From the NCBI RefSeq assembly GCF_016649425.1, contig NZ_JADRCR010000001.1, forward strand, positions 62,001 through 126,000: a DNA stretch of 64,000 nt. Direction: 5' to 3'. The notes below the pieces were generated by a model. It ran no database searches. It had not been told where the DNA came from and was given only the letters and a program-made list of their open reading frames with translations. The position numbers and the translations under genes are program-made. Below, one piece after another: positions 20,854 through 30,336 of this stretch (its first letter is position 1; the number at the start of each line of letters is the position of its first letter). This DNA is from Limnobaculum allomyrinae. Its GTDB lineage: Bacteria > Pseudomonadota > Gammaproteobacteria > Enterobacterales > Enterobacteriaceae.

Positions 20854-21366
20854 ATGGCTGACAGCTTTCAAAATGAAGTTCCCGCAGCGCGCGTAAATAT
20901 TAAACTGGATCTTCATACCGGTGGCGCACAGAAAAAAGTTGAGTTACCACTGAAGTTATTAGTAATGGGAGATTACAGCCACGGTCAGGAAAATCGACCG
21001 ATTGCGGAAAGAGAAAAAATCTCCATCAATAAAAATAACTTTAACGCCGTATTAGCGGATTTAAACCCTAAAGCCAAACTCACTATCAAAAACACACTGG
21101 CCGGTGATGATTCTGAAACTAACGTATCGTTAAGTTTTAAAGATATGAAAGATTTCGAACCGGAACAAGTCGCCAAACAGATCCCGGCATTACGTTCATT
21201 ACTCGCCATGCGTAATTTATTACGCGACCTGAAATCCAATCTGTTGGATAACGCCACTTTCCGTCTGGAACTGGAACGTATTTTAAAAGATGAGCAACTA
21301 TCGGACGAACTGCGCGCTGAATTAGCAGCAATTGGTTCTTTGCCAAACGGCTCTGATTCTCAGTAA
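20854..21366 (+). CDS. tssB: TssB (VipA), T6SS contractile sheath small subunit
   Basis: The sheath polymer of TssB-TssC contracts to drive the Hcp-VgrG needle out of the cell. The 170-residue protein starts MADSFQNEVPAARV and holds the family segments KVELPLKLLVMGDYS and IPALRSLLAMRNLLRDLKSNL; the latter region contacts TssC. The ATG at 20854 follows AGGATCAGGAC; a longer frame from 20815 has no family support. First gene of the T6SS cluster, 37 bp before tssC. Confidence 0.95.
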   Translation: MADSFQNEVPAARVNIKLDLHTGGAQKKVELPLKLLVMGDYSHGQENRPIAEREKISINKNNFNAVLADLNPKAKLTIKNTLAGDDSETNVSLSFKDMKDFEPEQVAKQIPALRSLLAMRNLLRDLKSNLLDNATFRLELERILKDEQLSDELRAELAAIGSLPNGSDSQ

Positions 21367-21403
21367 TCATTACTCTTTGATACGTATTTTATAAGGATTT
21401 TCT

Positions 21404-22942
21404 ATGTCTACCTCTACACAAGGTTCCAGTTCTAAAACTGCCAGCACCGTAGTAAAAGATGCCAGCAGCGTTTATCAGTCTCTGTTTGATAAAATTAATC
21501 TCACCCCGGTTGCTCAATTTGACGATATCGTTAAGTTTCAGGATAACGATGCGCTGGCAGAGGCCTCTGCAGATGAGCGTGTCACCATGGCGGTTAACGT
21601 ATTTCTGAATATGGTTCAGCAATCGGCGCAAAAAGTGGATAAGCTGGATAAAAGCCTGCTGGATTTCCATATCAGCCAAATCGACAAACAGTTGAGCGAG
21701 CAGTTGGATGCAGTAATGCATCATCCGGAGTTTCAATCTATTGAGTCGGCATGGCGTGGTTTGAAATTTCTTGTTGATCGTACCGATTTCCGCCGTAACG
21801 TCAGAATCGAAGTGCTGGATGCCTCCAAAGAAGCGTTACAGCAAGATTTCGAAGATGCACCAGAAACCATTCAAACCGGTTTTTATCGTCACACCTACAT
21901 TCAGGAATATGACACCCCGGGTGGTGAACCAATTGGTGTGACCATTTCTAACTTTGAGTTTGATCGTGGCCCACAGGATATTGCCTTACTGCGCAATATC
22001 TCTAAAGTGGCGGCAGCGGCGCATATGCCGTTTATTGCCTCCGTAGGCCCGGCATTCTTTGGTAAGAACAACATGGAAGAAGTGGCGGCAATTAAAGATA
22101 TTGCTAACTACTTTGATCGTGCTGAATACACCAAGTGGAAAAGCTTCCGCGATACCGATGATTCCCGCTATGTGGGCTTAACGCTGCCGCGTGTATTGGC
22201 GCGTCTGCCTTATGGGCCAGACACAGTACCGGTGCGTAACTTCAACTACACCGAAGAGGTGAAAGGGCCGGATCACGATCGTTATCTGTGGACTAATGCC
22301 TCCTTTGCTTTTGCCGCCAATATGGTGAAAAGCTTCGTGCGTAACGGCTGGTGCGTACAGGTTCGAGGTCCACAGGCTGGCGGTTTGGTTGACGATCTGC
22401 CAATCCACTTGTATGACCTGGGTACCGGTAATCAGGTTAAAATCCCAACGGAAGTACTTATTCCGGAAACCCGCGAGTTTGAATTTGCTAACCTGGGTTT
22501 CATTCCGTTGTCCTTCTATAAAAACCGTGATTATGCGTGCTTCTTCTCGGCTAACTCAACCCAGAAGCCTGCGCTGTATGACACCAAAGAAGCCACCGCT
22601 AACAGCCGGATCAATGCCCGTTTACCGTACATTTTCCTGCTGTCGCGCATTGCTCATTACCTGAAAGTTATTCAACGTGAAAACATCGGCGCGACCAAAG
22701 ACCGTCGTGTACTGGAACTGGAACTGAATGCCTGGATCAATAATCTGGTCACCGAAATGACCGATCCGAGCGATGAAGTTCAGGCGTCACATCCGCTACG
22801 TCAGGCAAAAGTTGTCGTAGAAGATATTGACGATAACCCGGGCTTCTTCCGTGTGAAAACATTCCTTATTCCTCACTTCCAGATTGAAGGCATGGACATC
22901 AATTTATCGATGGTTTCTCAAATGCCAAAGGCCAAGGCTTAA
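21404..22942 (+). CDS. tssC: TssC (VipB), T6SS contractile sheath large subunit
   Basis: The 512-residue partner of TssB. Typical family landmarks are HHPEFQSIESAWRGLKFLVDR (about 105-125), PFIASVGPAFFG and the C-terminal KARVVVED-like segment, here KVVVEDIDDNPGFFRV, ending just after the SMVSQMPK tail. AAGGA lies before the ATG. Both sheath genes are well conserved and GC-moderate, unlike the effector block downstream. Confidence 0.97.
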   Translation: MSTSTQGSSSKTASTVVKDASSVYQSLFDKINLTPVAQFDDIVKFQDNDALAEASADERVTMAVNVFLNMVQQSAQKVDKLDKSLLDFHISQIDKQLSEQLDAVMHHPEFQSIESAWRGLKFLVDRTDFRRNVRIEVLDASKEALQQDFEDAPETIQTGFYRHTYIQEYDTPGGEPIGVTISNFEFDRGPQDIALLRNISKVAAAAHMPFIASVGPAFFGKNNMEEVAAIKDIANYFDRAEYTKWKSFRDTDDSRYVGLTLPRVLARLPYGPDTVPVRNFNYTEEVKGPDHDRYLWTNASFAFAANMVKSFVRNGWCVQVRGPQAGGLVDDLPIHLYDLGTGNQVKIPTEVLIPETREFEFANLGFIPLSFYKNRDYACFFSANSTQKPALYDTKEATANSRINARLPYIFLLSRIAHYLKVIQRENIGATKDRRVLELELNAWINNLVTEMTDPSDEVQASHPLRQAKVVVEDIDDNPGFFRVKTFLIPHFQIEGMDINLSMVSQMPKAKA

Positions 22943-22963
22943 TTTTATCCGGAGTTTGAAATA

Positions 22964-24316
22964 ATGAAGATCCACCGCCCGTTATGGAGCGAAGGTGCGT
23001 TTTTGTCGCCGGAACAATTCCAGCAACAAAGTCGATGGGAAGCGTTTAGTAACGACCAGATTGCCAGGCTTAGCCTGGCTAATCCCTGGGGGGTTCAGCG
23101 TGTGGCGTTTGACGCTCAGGCTTTAACATTGAATAAACTCAATGCAGAAAGTTTAAGCGTGCGTTTTCCCGATGGCAGTTGGATAGATACCGACGTCTCT
23201 GATGCGTTACCGCCGGCACGTGACCTGAAACAAAGCATTCCTGCCGACCGTAATGAAGTCACGGTTCTGTTGGGGTTGCCGCTGTTACATGCTAACGGTG
23301 GAAACTGCCATCAGGAAGGTAACTACTCGGAACGGCCATTACGCTACCGGCAGGAATGGGTTGAAATTCAGGACGTGTTTGGTCAGGGGAATGAATCCAT
23401 TGCCGTTGAGCGCTATGCGCTCACGTTACTGTTCGATTTCGAAGAACAGGGGGATTATCTCACCTGTCCACTGGTTCGCCTGAAACGTGATGCTAACGGT
23501 CTGTTTGCCATTGAGCAGGCTTTCTTACCACCGCTACTGAGTTTAACTGCCAGCAACGGCGTACTGACTCAACAGCTTGATATGTTATGCACTCAGGTGC
23601 AGTCAAAACGCCAACGTTTGATGGGTATGCGTCGTGAACGCAATCAGCAAATGGCGGAATTCGCTGTCGCTGATGTGTCTCTGTTCTGGTTGCTTAACGC
23701 GCTGAACAGCCATGAGCCATTGCTTAAATTTTTACAGCAGTATCCGGTTACCCATCCGGAACAGCTCTATCAACAATTGGTTTCGCTGGCCGGTGCGTTA
23801 TTGACGTTCTCGCTGGAGCATGACGTTGAGGCGATCCCGTCCTATCAGCATAGCCAGTTAAATATGGTGTTTCCGCCGCTGTTTAAGCTAATTGGTCAAT
23901 TGCTGGAGGCCAGCCTGCCATCGAGAGTAATTGCTATCGATTTGGTTCACAGCAATGGTACTCGTTGGTCTGGTCGTTTACAGGATAGTCGACTGACAGA
24001 GGATACAGACTTCTACCTGTCGGTACGTTCATCATTACCGGCGCATCAACTGCTGGAGCTAATGCCGGTATTGTGCAAAGTGGGTTCGCCAGATGATGTG
24101 AATCAAATTATCAACTCGGCACTGTCTGGCATTCCCCTCAAAGCATTAAGCCATGTACCGGCAGCTATTCCGTTGCGTCTGGATAATCAGTACTTCGCTC
24201 TGGACTTAACCCACCCGGCCGCGCAGAGCATGCTGGCAGCACGTTGCTGTGAGTTTTATGTTCCACGCTCGTTGCCGGACGTTTCTCTGGAACTGTTTGC
24301 GGTACTTAAATCATGA
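22964..24316 (+). CDS. tssK: TssK, T6SS baseplate-to-membrane connector
   Basis: Trimeric baseplate subunit that docks the baseplate to the TssJLM membrane complex. The 450-residue protein begins MKIHRPLWSEGAFLSPEQFQ, the typical TssK opening, with the shoulder beta-domain (about 1-180), a helical middle and the C-terminal head domain. GGAG precedes the ATG. Its stop overlaps the tssL start (ATGA), indicating translational coupling. Confidence 0.95.
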   Translation: MKIHRPLWSEGAFLSPEQFQQQSRWEAFSNDQIARLSLANPWGVQRVAFDAQALTLNKLNAESLSVRFPDGSWIDTDVSDALPPARDLKQSIPADRNEVTVLLGLPLLHANGGNCHQEGNYSERPLRYRQEWVEIQDVFGQGNESIAVERYALTLLFDFEEQGDYLTCPLVRLKRDANGLFAIEQAFLPPLLSLTASNGVLTQQLDMLCTQVQSKRQRLMGMRRERNQQMAEFAVADVSLFWLLNALNSHEPLLKFLQQYPVTHPEQLYQQLVSLAGALLTFSLEHDVEAIPSYQHSQLNMVFPPLFKLIGQLLEASLPSRVIAIDLVHSNGTRWSGRLQDSRLTEDTDFYLSVRSSLPAHQLLELMPVLCKVGSPDDVNQIINSALSGIPLKALSHVPAAIPLRLDNQYFALDLTHPAAQSMLAARCCEFYVPRSLPDVSLELFAVLKS

Positions 24317-24972
24317 GCCAAAACCTGAAAAGTGTCTCCATTGATGAATTGTTACGTGATATCGCCCTGACGGTGGTTCATTTGCGTGCCGGCTCAGTGG
24401 TTGAACAAGGGGAAGCGCTATACAAACGTTGCGTAGAGCAAATCAATCAACTGCGTAAGCGCTTAACCGACATGCAATGTGCAACTGATGAGGTTAACGA
24501 TATCAGCTACGCCGCCTGTGCTTTGCTGGATGAAACCGTGCTGTTACGTAATAACGATGAAGGTTACGACGTCTGGCAGGGCACGCCGCTACAGGTCACC
24601 TTTTTTAAAACTTACCGGGCAGGTGACGAACTGTTTGAGCGCATTCGTCAGCGAATACGCCATCCGGAAGGTGCTCAATTAGTGCTGGCTTGTTATGACC
24701 GTATTTTGGGGTTGGGGTTTCAGGGGCGCTATTTGTCTCAGCCGCAGACAGAAAGAGAACAGCTGGTGATGGCGGTTCGTGAGCTGCTGCCTGAATTATC
24801 AACGGCTAAAAATATGTCGATGATCAATGCGGTGCAGGGGAAAGGTGGCTTCTGGCGTAACTCTTCACTGCTGTTCTGGACTGGTATTTCCGTGATGGCA
24901 GTGATTTTACTGTACATGCTGTTACGCCAGCACCTGGACAGCACACTGGTTCAGCTATTACAGAACGCATAA
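24313..24972 (+). CDS. tssL: TssL (DotU family), T6SS membrane complex
   Basis: Inner-membrane protein with a cytoplasmic hook-shaped helical domain (about 1-180; DotU landmarks SYAACALLDETVL and LGFQGRY) and one C-terminal transmembrane segment (about 185-204). This is the short form of TssL: there is no peptidoglycan-binding extension, which fits the separate OmpA-domain gene that follows. Starts inside the tssK stop codon. A structured 199-bp gap follows. Confidence 0.95.
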   Translation: MSQNLKSVSIDELLRDIALTVVHLRAGSVVEQGEALYKRCVEQINQLRKRLTDMQCATDEVNDISYAACALLDETVLLRNNDEGYDVWQGTPLQVTFFKTYRAGDELFERIRQRIRHPEGAQLVLACYDRILGLGFQGRYLSQPQTEREQLVMAVRELLPELSTAKNMSMINAVQGKGGFWRNSSLLFWTGISVMAVILLYMLLRQHLDSTLVQLLQNA

Positions 24973-25064
24973 CAACTTTTCAATCCGGCTCTGTGATGCA
25001 GCCGGTATGAAAAACAATGCAATTAATCAGGCGTTTTACAGGAGAGAAAAACTTACACAGCAAT

Positions 25065-25149
25065 AGGGGGAAGTCCCCTGGGTATTGACCTTAAGACGTG
25101 TGGATAGCTTAGCGTTATACCCGGGTATCACCTTATCGATGGGGTAAGG
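25065..25149 (+). promoter_or_regulatory. structured gap between tssL and the OmpA-domain gene
   Basis: Three folds lie in the 199-bp gap: AGGGG/CCCCT (25065-25079), the perfect palindrome ATACCCGGGTAT (25117-25128) and CCTTATC/GGTAAGG (25131-25149, with a G-T pair). No gene is visible. They could be attenuating, processing or regulatory structures that set the level of downstream expression. Confidence 0.45.
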
Positions 25150-25171
25150 GATCCTGCACAACGATACGGCA

Positions 25172-26926
25172 TTGCAAAATCGACGTGGGATTGAAATTAA
25201 GGATGTGAATGTGGGTGATTACCCTTGGCGAGTGCAGCTGCTGTATGCCACCTGTCTCTGTCTGGCTCTGCTGCTGTTCTTCCTACCCTTGCCAACCGGC
25301 TGGGTAGTTATAGGTTGTGTGCTGACCCTGTTGGTCAGCGGATATAAAGGGTGGCGCACCTTACGGTATACCAGACAGGTTAAGCATGTATCGCCTTATC
25401 TGGATGCGCTGGACAGACAACTGGAAGCATTGCCGGAGCGCCTGAGGCGCCGGTTACCGGTGATATTAGTCACCGGCGATGCCACCACCGGTTACTTTGC
25501 TGAACAAGAGGATCGGCAGGTAGCGATAAGCGGTAAAAGTATCTGGATTGCAGTACCGGATATGTCGGCGCTCTCTCTGACGGCCGATGCCCTGAGTGGC
25601 CGCTGGCCTGAGATGGCAGGAAGGATAGGGGTGTTGTTCACACTAACTCCTGAACGCTATATCAACAGCCAGTCACTGGTGGGCTATCTGCAAACGTTTC
25701 GCCAGTCATGGGCGGATGCCAGCAAAACCAGCGGCTATAAGCTGCCGGGGTATCTGGCAGTTAATGCCCGACTGGGTGATGAGCCCTCTGAGTCAGCCCC
25801 CTGGTTCTGGTGGAATAAACAGAGTTCGGGAATACGCATTTTAGATGACTGCCATACGCCGCTTAATCAGTGGTGTCAGCAGGGAGAGCCGCAACACCAA
25901 TATCGGCGCCAGCATATGGCGGTGATGTTGAAAACATTACAACAGTGGCTGGATGAGCAGGTTATTCAGGTACTAAACGATACACAACAGCCGGTTCCCC
26001 AGTGGATACCGGGGGCGGTAGCGTGCCTGAACATTAATTTACCGGGTGAAAGTGAAAACGTCTGGCAGCGCTATTTAGCCGATGTTACCACCTTATCGCT
26101 GCCAGCGGCCTCAACGACGAATCAGTCAATCGTTTTGCCTGAGCGATTAGTGGAGGATATGCCGGTGTACTGTCAGCTACCGGCAAAGAAACGGGCGGTT
26201 TGTCATGCGGTGATGCTGACAGCGTTATTTGCTGCAGTCGCGCTGTGCGCATCGGCTTATAACAATCGCCAGTTGCTGCAACATATTGCCGGAGATCTGA
26301 ATGCTTACCGGCAGATAGCAATGGACAGCTACGACGAAAAGTTAACCAGCCTGAACGTGCTGAAAACCGATCGTCAATTGTTAGATAAGTATTACCGGGA
26401 AGGGGAACCAGAGCGGTTAGGGCTGGGGTTGTATACCGCGGGGCGTTTGATTATGCCGCTGGATGTGGCGATTAAAACTTATCAACCGCCACCACCTCCG
26501 CCACCGCCACCTCCACCAGAGGAAGCACCGAAGCTGGTGCGACTGGACAGTATGTCACTGTTTGATACCGGAAAAGCACAGCTGAAAACCGGTTCAACCA
26601 AAATTCTTGTAGACGCTTTAATCAATATTAAAGCCAAGCCGGGATGGCTGATTCTGATTGCGGGCCATACCGATGCCACAGGAAATCCAGAGAGTAATCA
26701 GACGCTGTCACTGGCCAGAGCGGAATCGGTTCGCGACTGGATGATAGAGACCAGTGATATCGAGAAAACCTGTTTCGCCATTCAGGGGTACGGGGCAACT
26801 CAACCGATTGCTGACAATGAGACAGCAGAAGGAAGAGCGGCTAACCGCCGGGTGGAAATCAGTTTGGTGCCAGAAGCGTCGGCGTGTCAGCCGGGCGCCG
26901 GGCATCAGATATCTCAACAAAACTAA
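25172..26926 (+). CDS. TagL-like OmpA-domain protein, T6SS cell-wall anchor
   Basis: A 584-residue inner-membrane protein with two N-terminal hydrophobic segments (about 20-60), a middle domain, a further hydrophobic segment (about 343-363), a run of eleven prolines (about 440-450) and a C-terminal OmpA/peptidoglycan-binding domain (about 460-570), with the diaminopimelate-binding residues in GHTDATG and GRAANRRVEI. It probably anchors the TssJLM complex to the cell wall, since TssL lacks this domain. The start is uncertain: the frame opens at TTG (25172) with no well-placed ribosome-binding site, and AAGGG at 25146 suggests a start slightly upstream at a non-ATG codon. Confidence 0.85.
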   Translation: MQNRRGIEIKDVNVGDYPWRVQLLYATCLCLALLLFFLPLPTGWVVIGCVLTLLVSGYKGWRTLRYTRQVKHVSPYLDALDRQLEALPERLRRRLPVILVTGDATTGYFAEQEDRQVAISGKSIWIAVPDMSALSLTADALSGRWPEMAGRIGVLFTLTPERYINSQSLVGYLQTFRQSWADASKTSGYKLPGYLAVNARLGDEPSESAPWFWWNKQSSGIRILDDCHTPLNQWCQQGEPQHQYRRQHMAVMLKTLQQWLDEQVIQVLNDTQQPVPQWIPGAVACLNINLPGESENVWQRYLADVTTLSLPAASTTNQSIVLPERLVEDMPVYCQLPAKKRAVCHAVMLTALFAAVALCASAYNNRQLLQHIAGDLNAYRQIAMDSYDEKLTSLNVLKTDRQLLDKYYREGEPERLGLGLYTAGRLIMPLDVAIKTYQPPPPPPPPPPPEEAPKLVRLDSMSLFDTGKAQLKTGSTKILVDALINIKAKPGWLILIAGHTDATGNPESNQTLSLARAESVRDWMIETSDIEKTCFAIQGYGATQPIADNETAEGRAANRRVEISLVPEASACQPGAGHQISQQN

Positions 26927-26936
26927 GGAGAGAGTA

Positions 26937-27425
26937 ATGGCAATTCCTGCATATCTGTTTGTTAAAGATGATGGTGGTGCAGACATCAAGGGATCGGTGA
27001 CGGTTCAAGGACGTGAAGGCAGTATTGAACTGGTTGAGTTTGACCATAAGGTTCATATTCCAACTGATGGTAACACCGGCAAATTAACCGGTACTCGCGT
27101 ACATGCACCTTTAACTTTCGTTAAAGAAGTGGATTCTTCATCCCCTTATTTGTACAAAGCAGTGACCACGGGTCAAACCCTGAAATCTGCTGAAATCAAA
27201 TGGTTCCGTATTGATGATTCCGGTCAGGAAGTTGAGTACTTCAACACGTTGATGGACAGTGTGAAAGTGGTTTCTATTAAGCCAATCATGCACAACATCA
27301 AAGATCCAAGCAAAGAGCGTTACAACCACCTGGAAGAAGTGGAAGTGCGTTATGAAAAAATCACGTGGACTTATAAAGATGGCAACATCATCCACGCGGA
27401 TAGCTGGAACGAAGGCCGCGGCTAA
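26937..27425 (+). CDS. hcp: Hcp (TssD), T6SS tube protein
   Basis: A 162-residue protein forming hexameric rings of the secreted inner tube. It starts MAIPAYLFVKDDGG and has the family strands GSIELVEFDHKVHIP, THAPLTFVKEVD-like and the C-terminal EVRYEKITWTYKDGN. AAGGAGAGAG is a strong ribosome-binding site and the gene starts 10 bp after the OmpA-domain gene. Two stem-loops follow before clpV, which may stabilise the abundant hcp message. Confidence 0.96.
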   Translation: MAIPAYLFVKDDGGADIKGSVTVQGREGSIELVEFDHKVHIPTDGNTGKLTGTRVHAPLTFVKEVDSSSPYLYKAVTTGQTLKSAEIKWFRIDDSGQEVEYFNTLMDSVKVVSIKPIMHNIKDPSKERYNHLEEVEVRYEKITWTYKDGNIIHADSWNEGRG

Positions 27426-27427
27426 AT

Positions 27428-27500
27428 CCCCGTCGTCCTTGAAACAGTGGCGGCGTTAGCTGCGTTCACTTGCTGCCTTGCCACTGTTCCAATGACCTAG
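27428..27500. repeat. enterobacterial palindromic repeat between hcp and clpV
   Basis: CCCCGTCGTCCTTGAA, then AACAGTGGC (27443-27451) pairing with GCCACTGTT (27480-27488) around GGCGTTAGCTGCGTTCACTT, then TAGGGTAT. From memory, elements with a CCCGTCGT-TTTCAAG arm, a GTTGGCTGCGTTCACT centre and a TAGGGTAT end are scattered in Yersinia- and Serratia-type genomes. Probably a copy of that family. Confidence 0.55.
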
Positions 27501-27515
27501 GGTATTCGCACCATC

Positions 27516-27543
27516 ATGCACCGGAGGATTTCTGCCGGTGCAT
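27516..27543 (+). promoter_or_regulatory. 9-bp hairpin before clpV
   Basis: ATGCACCGG (27516-27524) pairs perfectly with CCGGTGCAT (27535-27543). There is no T-run. It ends 41 bp before the clpV start and may modulate the steep drop from hcp to clpV expression. Confidence 0.5.
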
Positions 27544-27584
27544 CTATCTCCAATATAAAATCATGTTGTGCCAGGGAGCAGCCA

Positions 27585-30332
27585 ATGATCACCGATCCTT
27601 CCGTATTACTACGTCGACTAAACCCTTATTGCGCCAGAGCGTTGGAGGCGGCTGCCAGCCTGTGTCAGACGCGCGCACATCCAGAAATTACCTTAGAGCA
27701 CTGGTTGCTGAAATTGCTGGAGCAAGGGTGCGGCGATATGACGGTGATCGCACGTCGCTATGAGCTGGATTTGGATGGCGTATGGCAGGCATTGCTTAGC
27801 CAACTGGAAACTTTACCCCATACGGTACAGCAAAAGCCGGTCTTATCCGGCGTAGTTCAAGAGCTGTTAAAGTCAGCCTGGCTTATCGCCTCGCTGGAAA
27901 ATCATGCAGATTCCGTACGCTCAGCCCATATTCTTCAGGCGCTGATCGACAACCCTCAGTGGCTGAAAGCCCGGGACGCCTGGCCATTGCTCAGTGTTTC
28001 TCAGGTTCAGCTTCAGCGTTTATTACCCATTCTGGACGAGCTTTCTGATGAGAGCCCTGAGCGGGTTAACGCGCCAACTTACGATAGCGCTGAATCCGTC
28101 AGTGCAGATATCGTCCCTACAGCACCCGCGGGTTCGCTCAATAAAACCGCAGCGGCACCGGCACAACCCACTGCATTAGACCGTTTCACCATCAACCTCA
28201 CTGCCCGGGCAAAAGAACAAAAAATCGATCCGGTTTTTGGTCGTGATGTGGAAATTCGTCAAATGGTGGATATCTTATCCCGCCGTCGCAAAAACAACCC
28301 GATTCTGGTGGGTGAGCCTGGCGTAGGGAAAACTGCGCTGGTGGAAGGACTGGCGCTGCGCATTGCCGAAGGTAACGTTCCGGACAGTTTAAAACCGGTC
28401 AATATTCATACGCTGGACTTAGGCTTGTTACAGGCAGGAGCCGGCGTAAAAGGTGAGTTTGAACAGCGATTAAAAAATGTCATTGAAGCAGTACAACAGT
28501 CACCAACGCCAATTCTGCTGTTTATTGACGAAGCCCATACCATTATCGGTGCCGGAAATCAGGCGGGCGGCGCCGATGCGGCTAACCTGCTGAAACCCGC
28601 ACTGGCACGGGGTGAGTTGCGCACCATTGCCGCCACCACCTGGTCTGAATACAAGCAGTATTTCGAACGTGATGCAGCATTGGAACGGCGCTTTCAGATG
28701 GTGAAAGTGGATGAGCCGGATGATGAAACCTCGGCCCTGATGTTGCGCGGCCTTAAGTCTCGCTATGCCCAGCATCATGGAGTACATATCTTAGATGAAG
28801 CGGTTCGCACAGCGGTTTCATTGTCGCGTCGCTATATCACGGGTCGCCAGCTACCGGACAAGGCGGTGGATTTGCTGGATACCGCTTCAGCCCGGGTACG
28901 TATGGGGTTAGATACCATTCCGGAAGAGATCACATTATTAGAAGCCCGGCTTTCCGCGCTGGAGTATGAGTATATCGCCCTGAGTGAAGACAGAGAGCTG
29001 GGGGAAGCGATCCCGGAATCCCGTCTGGATGAGATTAAAACTGAGCAGCAAGTATTGATTCAGAAAATTGAGCAACGCACCGTACAGTTTACTCATGAAA
29101 AGCAAATTATTGAGCAGTTAATTGAGTTGCGTTCCTGGCTGAACCAGTCGGATTTACCACAAACGCCGCAGGAGATCACGGAACAGATCAATCAGCTTCA
29201 ACAACAGCTTTACGACGTACAGGATTCGGTACCTCTGTTATCACTGGATGTCGACAGCCGCACCGTTGCCAGCGTGATTGCCGATTGGACTGGCGTACCG
29301 TTAGAAAGCCTGATGAAAGATGAGCAAAGCAACCTGCTAATGTTAGAAAGCGAACTGGCACAGCGGGTGATTGGGCAGGATGAAGCGCTGATATCACTGG
29401 CTCAGCGCCTGCGGGCAGCGAAAACTGGCCTGACGCCGGAGCAAGGGCCATTAGGGGTATTCTTGCTGGTGGGGCCATCAGGTATCGGAAAAACCGAAAG
29501 CGCACTGGCGCTGGCAGATATTTTGTTTGGCGGCGAACGCTCACTGATTACCATCAATATGTCTGAATATCAGGAAGCCCATACGGTTTCTCAACTTAAA
29601 GGTTCACCTCCGGGCTATGTGGGTTACGGGCAAGGCGGTGTACTGACCGAAGCAGTACGTCGCCGTCCTTACAGCGTGGTTCTGCTGGATGAAGTAGAAA
29701 AAGCCCATCGTGATGTGATCAATGTGTTTTATCAGGTGTTTGATCGTGGCTTTATGCGCGATGGTGAAGGGCGTGAAATTGACTTCCGCAATACCGTGAT
29801 TCTGATGACCGCTAACCTGGGCAGTGACTACATGATGGCGCTGCTGGAAGAGCAGCCACAGGCGACTACCGCAATGTTGCATGAAGTGATCCATCCTATT
29901 CTGCGTGACCACTTCCAGCCAGCCTTACTGGCCCGTTTCCAGACGGTGATTTACCGTCCGCTGGGTGCTGATGCGTTAAGAAAAATTGTGGCGATAAAAA
30001 TGGGCAAAGTGGCGGAAAGATTACAGCGTCACTACGGCATTGAATTCAGGGTGGAAGAGAGCCTGTTTGACGAGCTGGTGAGCGCCTGTCTGCTGCCAGA
30101 CAGTGGAGCCCGTAATATCGATAGCTTGCTGAATCAGCAAATCTTGCCGGTCTTGTCGCAAACCTTGCTGCATATGCAATCACAGCAGAAAAAAGCCAAA
30201 GCGCTGGCCTTAGGTTACAGCGAACAGGAAGGCATTACGCTGGATATTATTGAACACGGAACTACCTCAATTACACATTCTGCACCGGAAGCAGAGATAA
30301 CCCTGGGCGTTTCTGAGTCAGAAAAGGAGTAA
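27585..30332 (+). CDS. clpV: ClpV (TssH), T6SS sheath-recycling AAA+ ATPase
   Basis: A hexameric unfoldase that disassembles contracted TssB-TssC sheaths. The 915-residue protein has a Clp N domain (about 10-150), AAA-1 with Walker [10 protein letters not shown] (about 243-251) and Walker B LFIDEAHT, a coiled-coil middle region (about 430-550) and AAA-2 with GPSGIGKTE (about 630-638) and the pore loop [10 protein letters not shown]. The ATG at 27585 follows AGGGAG and begins [16 protein letters not shown]. The frame extends 23 codons further upstream into the hairpin and is not preferred. Confidence 0.96.
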   Translation: MITDPSVLLRRLNPYCARALEAAASLCQTRAHPEITLEHWLLKLLEQGCGDMTVIARRYELDLDGVWQALLSQLETLPHTVQQKPVLSGVVQELLKSAWLIASLENHADSVRSAHILQALIDNPQWLKARDAWPLLSVSQVQLQRLLPILDELSDESPERVNAPTYDSAESVSADIVPTAPAGSLNKTAAAPAQPTALDRFTINLTARAKEQKIDPVFGRDVEIRQMVDILSRRRKNNPILVGEPGVGKTALVEGLALRIAEGNVPDSLKPVNIHTLDLGLLQAGAGVKGEFEQRLKNVIEAVQQSPTPILLFIDEAHTIIGAGNQAGGADAANLLKPALARGELRTIAATTWSEYKQYFERDAALERRFQMVKVDEPDDETSALMLRGLKSRYAQHHGVHILDEAVRTAVSLSRRYITGRQLPDKAVDLLDTASARVRMGLDTIPEEITLLEARLSALEYEYIALSEDRELGEAIPESRLDEIKTEQQVLIQKIEQRTVQFTHEKQIIEQLIELRSWLNQSDLPQTPQEITEQINQLQQQLYDVQDSVPLLSLDVDSRTVASVIADWTGVPLESLMKDEQSNLLMLESELAQRVIGQDEALISLAQRLRAAKTGLTPEQGPLGVFLLVGPSGIGKTESALALADILFGGERSLITINMSEYQEAHTVSQLKGSPPGYVGYGQGGVLTEAVRRRPYSVVLLDEVEKAHRDVINVFYQVFDRGFMRDGEGREIDFRNTVILMTANLGSDYMMALLEEQPQATTAMLHEVIHPILRDHFQPALLARFQTVIYRPLGADALRKIVAIKMGKVAERLQRHYGIEFRVEESLFDELVSACLLPDSGARNIDSLLNQQILPVLSQTLLHMQSQQKKAKALALGYSEQEGITLDIIEHGTTSITHSAPEAEITLGVSESEKE

Positions 30333-30336
30333 CTGA

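Noticed and set aside
26482-26679. Antisense frame with a poly-glycine run
   Set aside because: It is the reverse complement of the proline run in the OmpA-domain gene.
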